This document shows, piece after piece, positions 1 to 9,933 of a stretch of DNA of 64,000 nt. The notes under the pieces were generated by a model, which made no database searches, was not told where the DNA came from, and saw only the letters and a list, made by a program, of their open reading frames with translations. Source of the stretch: Ricinus communis (taxonomy: Eukaryota > Streptophyta > Magnoliopsida > Malpighiales > Euphorbiaceae); assembly GCF_019578655.1 (NCBI RefSeq), contig NC_063258.1, forward strand, positions 10,730,802 to 10,794,801, written 5' to 3'. The translations under genes were made by a program, and so were the position numbers. Every line of letters starts with the position of its first letter. Position 1 is the stretch's first letter.

Positions 1-3000
1 GGTTATTTTCTTATATTGATAAATATACCATTTTTACAGGGGTCATTTTTTCATATTAAATTATTAGCACTATTATGGGGTTGTGTTCTCAAATTCATAA
101 ATATACACGTTTTACTAGGTTATTTTCTTATATTCACAAATATACCCTTTTTACGGGATTGTTTTCTCATATTATAAAATTAACCGCAATAAGGGGTTCT
201 TTTCTCATACTCACAAATTTACCATAATTACGGGTTATTTCATTAGATTCATAAATATCATCGTATTACGGGGCTGTTTTCTAATATTTATAAATATGAC
301 CCTCCTACGGGGTTGTTTTCTCATATTAAAAACTTTACCCCTTCTATGACGTTATTTGCTTATACTCATAATTACATTACTCTTACGGGGTTGTTTTCTT
401 TGATTCATAAATATACATGTTTTACGGAATTATTTTCTTATATTGATAAATATACCACTTTTACAGGGTCGTTTTCTCATATTAAATTACTAGCACTATT
501 GTGGGTTATTTTCTCAAATTCATGAATATATACGTTTTATGGGGTTATTTTTATATATTGACAAATATACCCCTTTTAAGGGGTTGTTTTCTCATATTAT
601 AAAATTAACCCTTTTGAGGGGTTTTTTTCTCACACTCACAAATAAACCAAAATTACGAGGTTATTTTCTCTGATTGATAAATACCCCCGTATTACGGGGT
701 TATTTTTTAATATTTATAAATATACCCCTTTTACAGGGTTCTTTATTCATATTAAAAGATTTATCCCTACTACGAGGCTGTTCTCTTAGTCTCACAATTA
801 CACTACTTTTACGGGGTTGTTTTCTCAGATTCGTAAATATACAAGTTTTACGGGATTAATTTTTTATATTGATAAATATACCATTTTTACAAAGTCGTTT
901 TATCATATTAAATTATTAGTACTATTATGGGGTTGTTTTGTCAAATTCATAATTATACATGTTTTTCGGGGTTATTTTCTTATATCGACAAATGTACCCC
1001 TTTTACGGATTTCTTTTCTATTATTTATAAATATACCCCTCTTACGAAGTTGTTTTCTCTTATTAAAAAATTTACCCCTTCTACGAGACTGTTTTCTCAG
1101 ACTCGCAATTAGACTACTTTTACGGGCTTATTTTCTCAGATTAAAAAATATACACGTTTTATGGGGTTATTTACTTATATTGATAAATATACTACTTTTA
1201 CGGGGTCATTTTCTTATATTAAATTAGTAGCACTATTATGGGGGTGTGTTCTCAAATTTATAAATATACACGTTTTATGGGATTATTTTCTTATGTTGAC
1301 AAATATACCCCTTTTATGGGGTTGTTTTCTCATGTTATAAAATTAACCTATTTAAGGGCTTGTTCTCTAATACTCATAAATATACCACAATTGCAGGGTT
1401 ATTTCATCAGATTCATAAATATCACCGTATTACGGGGTTGTTTTCTAATATTTATAAATATACTCCTTTCACCAGGTTGTTTTCTCATATTAAAGAATTT
1501 ACCCATTCTACAATTTTATTTTTTTAGACTCGCAATTACACTACTTTTTTATGGGGATTCTCAGATTCATAAATATACACGTTGTAAGAGCTTATTTTCT
1601 TATATTGATAAATATACAACTTTTACGAGTCATTTTCTCATATTAAATTATTAGCACTATTATGGGGTTGTTTTCTCAAATTCATAAATATACATACTTT
1701 ACGGGATTATTTTCTTATATTGACAAATATACCCTTTTTACAGGATTGTTTACTTATATTATAAAATTATCCATTTAAAGGGTGTTTTCTTATACTCACA
1801 AATATACCAAAACTGCGGAGTTATTTTCTCCGATTGATAAATATCCTCGTAATACGGGGTTGTTTTCTAATATTTATAATATACCCCTTTTACCGGGTTA
1901 TTTTTTCATATTAAAAAATTTACCCCTTCTACGATGCTGTTTTCTTAGACTCGCAATTACACTACTTTTATGGGATTGTTTTCTCAGAATCATAAATATA
2001 CATGTTTTACGGTTATTTTCTTATATTAATAAATATAGCACTTTTACAGGGTTCTTTTCTCATATTAAATTATTAGCACTATTATGGGTTGTTATCTCAA
2101 ATTCATAAATATACATGTTTTACTAGATTATTTTCTTATATTGATAAATATACCCTTTTTACGGGGTTGTTTTCTAATATTATAAAATTAACCCATTTAA
2201 GGTGTTGTTTTCTCATAGTCACAAATGTAACAAAATTAAGGGGTTATTTTCTCCGATTGATAAATATCTCCGTATTACGGGGTTATTTTCTAATATTTAT
2301 AAATATATCCCTCTTACGGGGTTGTTTTCCCAGATTCATAAATATACATATTTTACGGGGTTATTTTCTTATATTGATAAATATACCCCTTTTACGAGGT
2401 TGTTTTCTCATATTATAAAAATTAACCCATTCAAGGAGTTATTTTTTCATACTCACAAATATACCACAATTACAGGATTATTTTCTCCGATTGATAAATA
2501 TCTCTGAACTATGGGGTTATTTTCTAATATTTATAAATATAACCCTGTTACGGGGTTGTTTTCTCATATTAAAAATTCACCCCTTCTATGAGGCTATTTT
2601 CTTAGACTCGCAATTACACTAATTTTACATGGTTGTTTTCTTAGATGCGTAAACATACATGTTTTACGGAGTTATTTTCTTATATTGATAAATATACCAC
2701 TTTTACTTGGTCGTTTTCTCATATTAAATTATTAGCACTATTATGGGGTTATTTTCTTAAATTCTTAAATATACATGTTTTACTGGATTATTTTCATAAC
2801 TAATATACCCTTTTTATACGGTTGTTTTCTTATAGTATAAAATTAACTCATTTAACTCACAAATATACCAAAATTACGGGGTTATTTTCTCCGATTGATA
2901 AATATCTCCGTATTATGGGGTTGTTTTCTAATATGTAGAAATATATCCCTCTTATGGGGTTGTCTTCCCATATTTATAAATATACATGTTTTACGGGTTA

Positions 3001-4163
3001 TTTTCTTGTATTAACAAATATACCCCTTTTACGGGGTTGTTTTCTTATATTATAAAATTAACCCATTCAAGGAGTTGTTTTCTTATACTCACAAATATAC
3101 CACAATTGTAGGGTTATTTTCTCCGATTGATAAATATCCTCGTACTATGGGGTTATTTTCTAATATTTATAAATTTATTCCTCGTATAGGATTGTTTTCT
3201 CATATTCATAAACATACAAGTTTTACGGGGTTAAGTTCTTATATTGATAAATATACCACTTTTACGAGGTTGTTTTCTCATATTAAATTATTAGCACTAT
3301 TATAGGTTTGTTTTCTCAAATTCATAAATATACATGTTTTACAGTATTATTTTCATATATTGAATAATATATCCTTTTTACGGGATTGCTTTCTCATATT
3401 ATAAAATTAATCCATTCAAGGAGTTGTTTTCTCATACTCGCAAATATACCACAATTACAAGGTTATTTTCTCCGATTGATAAATATACCCCTCTAACAGG
3501 GTTGTTTTCTCATATTCATAAATATACACATTTTACGGGGTTAATTTCTTATATTGTTAAATATACCAATTTTACGAGGTCGTTTTCTCATATTAAATTA
3601 TTAGCACTATTATGGGGTTTTTTTTCTCAAATTCATAAGTATACATATTTTATAGTATTATTTTTGTATATTGACAAAAATATCTTTTTTACGAGATTGT
3701 TTTCTTATATTATAAAATTAACCCCTTTAAGCTGTTGTTTTCTCATACTCACAAATATATTAAAATTACGGGGTTATTTTCTCCGATTGATAAATATCCC
3801 TATAGTACGGGGTTGTTTTCTAATATTTATAAATATACCCCTCTTACAGGGTTATTTTCTCATATTAAAAAATTTACCCTTATAACGAGGTTGTTCTCGT
3901 AAACTCGCAATTACACTACTTTTATGCGGTTGTTCTCTCAGATTCATAAATATACACGTTTTACGGGGTTATTTTCTTATATTGATAAATATACCACTTT
4001 TACAGGATCGTTTTCTCTTATTAAATTATTAGCACTATTATGGGGTTGTTTTCTTAAATCTATAAATATACACGTTTTATGAGGTCAATTTTTTATATTG
4101 ACAAATATACCCCTTTTACGGGGTTGTTTTCTCATATTATAAAATTAACCCATTTAAGGGGTT
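1..4163 (+). repeat. 39-bp satellite array, 11-mer HOR, segment 1
   Basis: Tandem ~39-bp monomers, each with a conserved box like ACGGGGTTGTTTTCTC and an AT-rich core. The landmark type-A core ATAAAATTAACC recurs near 175, 597, 1335, 1750, 2175, 2412, 2832, 3048, 3398, 3707 and 4136. Spacings of about 415-429 bp mark full 11-monomer units; shorter ones (216-350 bp) mark units that lost whole monomers. The array runs off the left edge. Long open frames here encode 13-residue repeats of the kind LFSYIDKYTTFTG and come from the repeat period; I see no gene. The segment is a diverged paralogue of about 33.35-37.58 kb. Confidence 0.95.
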
Positions 4164-6168
4164 TGTCATGACTCGATCTGTGGGGCCGTGACCGATACTA
4201 GGAAATGGGTAGGCGTAAGGCAGCAAAATCCGATAGTAAGCATGACTATTCACTAACTCAAACAAAATGCAATCTGGATTCAAATCATTAGCTCTATTCC
4301 ATAATTAACCTTTAACCATCAGATACTACCTATTTAATTCGGCCTGTCAGCATAATTTGGCAAGACTTGAATTTACATAAAATTACAAAATGATAAATCT
4401 GAAATTTCTACTGTCGAGATTCTAGAATTTTTTTAAAAGATCAAACATACCAAAAAAATCAGTTACTTTAAATCCGAAGATGAAGGACTCGGGTTGCTAG
4501 ATGAAAAGAACTGCAGAAAAGCTAATAACACAGCTCTGACGACCTCCTCTGCTCCGATGCCTCGGGAGGAGCGAGTCGAACTGACGGATTATCTAATCAC
4601 AGGAACAATTCAATCAGAAAGAAAGTAAAACATTGGATAAATAACCCTAGGCCTAGACTCCTAGAATTAACTGTCTAAGAATTTCGGCTAGGATAAATTC
4701 TATCGAAAGTTCGGTAGAATGTCCCCTAAACACGGACGTCTACCCCACATATAACGGGTCCAGGACCTGTCAGAAAACAGTTCCAATTTCCAACAATTTT
4801 ATTTAACGGGAGTTGGGTCACCAAGACTTCATTATTTTTTCCGACTCCGCCACACATCACAAATCATGATTATTGGCAGACGGTCTGATAATTTATTATT
4901 TTTACAAACAAACCTCACATAATATTTCTAATGCTCAGAACAATAATTAATCACATAATTTATTGGAAAGACTTGATCACTCGGTCGACTCGCCTCCAGC
5001 CGCTGGAGTCTGATCAATGATCTGAGCGCATCTACGGACTTGAAACAATGCACTGATGATGATTCCAGCACCCGATCTTCCGATCCGACCCCCAATCATC
5101 TGGAGAAATTTACAAACAATCTCGGCCGTCGATTTTCAAATGGAGTCCAGTCGTCGCAAAGCTAGTGCCATTGGAAGCTTGAGCTTAGGGGAGTCCGGAC
5201 ATATGCCCTCCGATCGTCGGGTGCTCAATGGCACCTGCCGAAAAAGTGAAAAATCTGAATTGCCCCTATACTTTTCACCTCGTCGAATTTTGCAATTTCG
5301 GCAGCGTGAAGGGGTTGGCAATGGTTGGAAAAGGAAGCCCAGAAGTTACTAATCATTTTGAGCCTAAAAATGCCGCAAATGGTCACCGAAAACTCCATGA
5401 ACCGCAGCAAAAAATGGCTGCCATTTCTGACAATTTTCCATCGCCTGCCGCAGCCAATCACTACCGTCATCGCCCCTAGTGTGCTAGCCATTGATGGTCG
5501 CACCTCCCGACGTCGTCACCACCCTTGGCCGAGCCTCCACCTCCCATCCCCCACTGAAGCCGATGGAGCTTCCTCCCTCTTCTTCTCTTCTTATTCTTCT
5601 TCTTCGTTCTCTTTCTTTTCTTTCTTTTCTCTATCGTAAGTTGGTCCTCAAACTTTTCTTCTTCACCATTTAGTCCCTCAACTTTTTAACTACTAACAAG
5701 TTCACCCTGCAAAATTTTTGTTTAACCCTGTAACTTTTTTTTAGCTTTTCAATTAAGCCCCTAACTATTTAATTTGGGCCAATTTAAAATTATTGAAAAT
5801 AGAGAATAACTTATTTACCCTTGCTTTTAAATGTAAAATTACAAAAATACCCTTACCGACACATTTAATTACAAAAATATCAACCATATAAATTTTTATT
5901 AAAATCTCATATTAATAAAATTATATTTTTAATCCTTATTCCAAAATTAATTATCAATTTAATCCTAACACTTAATTTACTCAATTAATTTCTTAAAAAT
6001 CAAACTAATTAGATGTAGAAAAATAACTCCCTTATTTTTATCTAGCATTGAAATTCTATTTTAAATCATCCCAATTAAATTAATTAAAAATAAAGTAATA
6101 TTAAATAAAAACTTATCATTTATTATTATTAATATTATTATTATTAAGAGAAGATTTCGGGTATTACA
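4164..6168 (-). repeat. 3' LTR of the Ty3/gypsy element
   Basis: 2005 bp, minus orientation, bounded on the plus strand by TGTCATGACTCG and GGGTATTACA, so TG..CA termini are intact. It matches 7874-9933 along its length and is related to the LTRs at 12895, 37577, 52286, 60469 and 61911. It holds an AT-rich third (about 5640-6168) and a more GC-rich stretch (about 4980-5570) that carries antisense open frames of up to ~100 codons. It lacks the ~1.1-kb module with GAGC..GCTC hairpin repeats seen in the 3.2-kb LTR at 12895. Confidence 0.93.
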
Positions 6169-6181
6169 CTCTCCTCCCATT
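6169..6181 (-). other. Polypurine tract (PPT)
   Basis: On the minus strand the 13 bases abutting the LTR read AATGGGAGGAGAG and are followed at once by the LTR start TGTAATACCC. This is the expected plus-strand priming site for LTR-retrotransposon replication. Its place at the low-coordinate end of the interior sets the element's orientation. Confidence 0.85.
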
Positions 6182-6234
6182 AAGAAAATTCTTCCTCGAA
6201 TTTTAAAAGAAAGAGGCTCACAAAAAGACCAAAA

Positions 6235-6804
6235 CTAATAAGAGTAAGAACCTCTCATCTCCAGCTCGGCTTCTCGGGTACTTTCCTCGATAGAATAATT
6301 CAACCTCAAGACCTTGACTATCGATAAAACTCAAGAGCAAAGTTGATGAACTTGAGAATTCACAATCATGACTGATTGCTCCTCGGAAGTCAAATCTTCA
6401 TTTACTTCCAAACACTGAGGTTGCAACACGAGCGAAACATTGAAAATATACTTTCTCAACACAGATATACGAAATACCAGATTGACATGCGAGAAAAATT
6501 TGGCGGCAAGTCCAACTTATATGCCATCTCACCAATCCCCCCCGATAAATCCAAGGGTCCCACACAATAAGGGCTAACTTACCTTTCTTACTAATCTGCA
6601 TCACTTCTTGCATATGAGACACCTTAGGGAAACATAATATTCTCTAATACAAATCTCCACGTGCTCTCACTTCGGGTTCGCATAACTCATCTACTTTTTG
6701 AGAGCTGTCTTCAATCGCTCGCGAGCAAAAAGGAATCTTCTCTGAAATGAAATGATCTGGACCAATTCTGGTCCTGCCAAAATTCATTCGCCAACTTCTT
6801 TTTT
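6235..6804 (-). pseudogene. Degenerate Ty3/gypsy Pol: integrase C-terminal region
   Basis: Minus-strand translation gives, in order, segments typical of the C-terminus of plant Ty3/gypsy integrases: LAGPELVQ (6757-6780), RERLKTALKK followed by an in-frame stop at 6691-6693 and then MSYANPK, KKGKLAL (6569-6589), EMAYKLDLPPNFS (about 6491-6530), EEQSVMIVNSQV (6349-6384), and VKVLRLNYSIEEST with REAELEMRG (about 6250-6318). The frame ends at TAG, 6235-6237, 54 bp before the PPT. At least two internal stops and several frame changes break it. In intact relatives this region follows the integrase core and ends in a chromodomain-like tail. The protease, RT, RNase H and integrase-core parts are missing or beyond recognition. 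Family-level homology is strong by eye; lineage is less certain. Confidence 0.88.
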
Positions 6805-7856
6805 AATGACATGTCCTTGCACATACAGAATATCCTTAACATCCACATCACATCATCCATGTCACATCATCCATCTTGTTGTAATAACCAATACAAAACC
6901 ATGCCATCTTGACACAAAATTCCTCCTCGACTGGAATCTAGAAAGTCTCCTCTATTCCTCTATAGTCCAACATGGAGCCTACTGCGCCACATATTCATTC
7001 TTACAGCAACTAAGCTTGTCATCTAGAGAATCCCAAGCTAACACAATATACTTTAAAAGATTTACTTATTTATTTACTTTATAATCATTACTGATAAAAA
7101 ATTTTACTATCTTGAAAAACACCTTTATAAAATCGTAAAATCTCTAGTCATTTTCTTTGTATAAAATTCTACAATATTGCGCACCAGGATGATGATACCC
7201 CCTATCACCAAGGGTTGCAATGCACGATGTATGATGCATGCCCTATAAATGAGTTATGGAATTGTGCATGCCTAACAATGAAATGCCATAATAAGTTCTT
7301 GCAGGACTGGGCACAATATTGTATTTTAAAAAACTTTTTTTTACATAGAAAAATAAATAGTGTTTGCTTAAGCTTCTCTGGATTCTGAGCGTCCAAAAAA
7401 ATACATCAACCACCATTCTTATGCTTCCTACAACCACAAAACTCAACCATACATGCTCTGACATCTGCTCGACATTCCACGTACTAACTTCGGTTCTACT
7501 CATTAAGGCGATACTTGATGCGATGACAAGGCAGTTCATGACACGACTGCAACTACACTTTGCACAAATTCTGACTGTGGTGCCCACCGCCGAAACAACA
7601 ATCGAAGCACCTAAGGCTGGGTATGCACTCATCACTTGGAGAAACGACAATGAGTCTATCGCGCTTATGATCTTGCTATCACTACAGCGCCCATTCTCAA
7701 TATAGAGTCAATACAGGCTCACAAAAAAGAGAAATAATAGACTCTCTAACAGTGAAAGCTAAGACATTGGAGTCAATGAAAACAAACAAGGACAGACTTG
7801 ATCCAAGCTCCGCAGTACCAAGAATCTTAACCTAGGTCGAAGGAAATCTAAACCTA
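6805..7856 (-). other. Unrecognised decayed retrotransposon interior
   Basis: About 1.05 kb between the integrase remnant and the PBS. No RT motif such as YxDD, no protease DTGA and no intact gag was found on the minus strand. A minus frame near 7560-7625 has a Cys/His cluster (CFDCCFGGGHHSQNLC) that resembles a gag zinc knuckle with altered spacing, followed soon by stops; this is weak. The longest minus frame (7243-7650, 135 codons) resembles nothing I know. Most of gag-pol has probably been deleted. Confidence 0.5.
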
Positions 7857-7869
7857 GGCTCTGATACTA
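7857..7869 (-). other. Primer-binding site, tRNA-iMet type
   Basis: On the minus strand, four bases after the 5' LTR end, the sequence reads TAGTATCAGAGCC. This differs by one base from TGGTATCAGAGCC, the usual site complementary to the 3' end of plant initiator tRNA-Met. It lies at the end opposite the PPT, as expected. Confidence 0.85.
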
Positions 7870-7873
7870 ACTT

Positions 7874-9933
7874 TATCACGACCCGATCTGTGGGCCCGTG
7901 ACCAGCACTAGGAAATGGGTAGGTGTAAGGCCACCAAATCCCGTAGTAAGCCTGACTATTCACTAACTCAAACAAAATGCAATCCGGATTCAAATCATTA
8001 GCTCTGTTCCACAATTAACCTTTAGCCATCAGATACTACATATTTAATTCGATCTACTAGCATAATTTGGCAAGATCTGAATTTACATAAAATTACAAAA
8101 TGATAAATCTGAAATTTCTACTGCAGAGATTCTAGAAGTTTTTTAAGAGATCAAACATACCAATAAAATCAGTTACGTTAAACTCGAAGATGAAGGAATC
8201 GGGTTGCTAGATGAAAAGAACTGCAGAAAAGCTAATAACATAGTTCTGACGACCTCATAGCTCTGCTCCGACGCCTCAGGAGGAGCTAGTCGAACTGACG
8301 GATTATCTAATCATGGGAATAATTCAATCAAAAAAAAGTAAAACATTTGATAAATAACCCTAAGTCTAGACTCCTAGACTTAACTGTCTAAGAATTTTGA
8401 CTCGGGTAAATTCCACCGAAAATTCGGTAGAATCTCCCTTAAACACGGACGTCTACCCCTTGTGTAATGGGTCCAGGACCTGCTAGAGAACACTTCAAAT
8501 TTTTAAAAAATTTATTTAACGGGAATCGGATCACCAAGACTTCATTATTTTTTCTGACTCCGCCACACATCACAAATCACGATAATTAGCAGTCGGTCTA
8601 AAAATTTAATATTTCGACAAAGAAACCTCAAATAATTTTTCTAATGTTCAACACAATAATTAATCACATAATATTTCTCAACAAACTCTAAAATCTACAA
8701 GCTAGAGAATTACCGAGACGCTTGATCAGTCGGTCGACTTGCCTCCAGCCGCCGGAGTCCAATCGACGATCCGAGCGTGCCTACAAACTCGAAACAATGC
8801 GCTGATGATGATTCCAGCACCTGATCTTCCAATCTGACCCTCGATCATCCGGAGAAATATACGAACGATCTCGACTGTCGACTCTCAAAAAGAGTCTGAT
8901 CACCGCGAAACTAGTGCCATTGGAATGCTTGAGCTGAGGGGAGTCCGTATATGCCCTCCGATCGTCAGAAGCTCAACGGCACTGGCCAAAAAAGTGAAAA
9001 AATCTGAACTGCCCTTATACTTTTCACCTCGTCAGATTTTGCAATTCCGGCAGCCTCAAGGGGTGGCGATGGTCGGAAAAGGAAGCCCAGAAGTTGCTGA
9101 TCATTTTGAGCCTAAGGATGCCGTAAATGGTCGTCAGAAACTCCATGAACGGCGGTAAGAAATGGCTGCCATTTCTAGCCATTTTCCATCGCTTGTCATC
9201 GCCGTTCACTGCTGTCAACGTCCATAGCATGCTCGCCGTTGACGGTCGCACTTCCGGACGTCGTCACCACCCTCGGTCGAGCCTTCACCATCCATCCCCT
9301 ATTGAAGCCAATGGAGCTTCCTCCTCCTCCTCCTCCTCCTTCTTCTTCTTCTTCTTCTTCTTCTTCTTCTTCGTTCTCTTCCTTTTCTTTCTTTTCTCTA
9401 TCGCAAGTTGGTCCTCCAACTTTTCTTCTTCACCATTTAGTCCCTTAATTGTTTTCATTACTAACAATTTCGCCCTGTAAAATTATTGTTAACTCTCCAA
9501 CTTCTCTTTAGCTTTTCAATTAAGCCCCTAACTATTTAATTTGGGCCAAATCAAAATTATTGAAAATAAAAAATTACTTATTTACCCTTGCTTTTAAATG
9601 TGAAATTACTAAAATACCCTTACTGACACATTTAATTATAAAAATACCAACCATATTAATTTTTATTAAAACCCCATATTTATAAAATTATATTTTTAAT
9701 CCTTATTCCAAAACTAATTCTCAATTTAATCCTAACACTTAATTTACTTAATTAATTTCTTAAAAATCAAACTAATTAGATGTAAAAAAATAACTCTTAT
9801 TTTTATCTAGCATTGAAATTCTATTTTAAATCATCCCAATTAAATTAATTAAAAATAAAATAACATTGAATAAAAACTCGTCATCTATTATTATTAATAT
9901 TATTATTATTAAGAGAAAATTCAGGGTATTATA
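7874..9933 (-). repeat. 5' LTR of the Ty3/gypsy element
   Basis: 2060 bp, homologous to 4164-6168 throughout. Both termini are mutated: plus-strand TATCACG where the sister LTR has TGTCATG, and ATTATA where it has ATTACA. It carries a microsatellite expansion at 9318-9372 absent from the sister LTR. Scattered substitutions and indels between the two LTRs show the insertion is not recent. Confidence 0.92.
9318..9372. repeat. Compound (TCC)n(TTC)n microsatellite inside the 5' LTR
   Basis: About seven TCC/CTC triplets followed by about a dozen TTC triplets. The matching positions in the other LTR copies (about 5573-5620, 53711-53745) have only short, interrupted pyrimidine triplets, so the expansion happened in this copy. 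The open frames over it (poly-Ser, poly-Pro, or Lys/Glu on the reverse strand) are by-products. Confidence 0.9.

Larger units (their letters stand above)
4164..9933 (-). mobile_element. Ty3/gypsy LTR retrotransposon, decayed, two ~2-kb LTRs
   Basis: Two direct copies of a ~2-kb sequence (4164-6168 and 7874-9933) flank a 1.7-kb interior. Read on the minus strand, each LTR starts TGTAATACCC or a mutated form and ends ..TGACA (TGATA in the 5' copy). A primer-binding site lies beside the right LTR and a polypurine tract beside the left, which fixes the orientation as minus. The interior keeps only a broken integrase C-terminus; protease, RT, RNase H and the integrase core are not recognisable, so it cannot move by itself. 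Left flank GGGTT and right flank GGTTT agree with a slightly eroded 4-5 bp target duplication. Integrase tail and PBS place it in Ty3/gypsy; the Tekay/Del chromovirus lineage is my inference. Confidence 0.93.

Noticed and set aside
1..4163. Telomere-like repeat, from AAGGGGTT and TTTACGGGG words
   Set aside because: No run of TTTAGGG; the G-rich words occur once per 39 bp inside a longer monomer.
6398..6622. 74-codon minus frame as a small gene
   Set aside because: It reads partly in frame through the integrase remnant (KKGKLAL) and then out of frame; it is a fragment of the broken pol gene.
7243..7650. 135-codon minus frame as intact gag
   Set aside because: No gag motif in that frame; the only Cys/His cluster is in another frame with non-canonical spacing and nearby stops.
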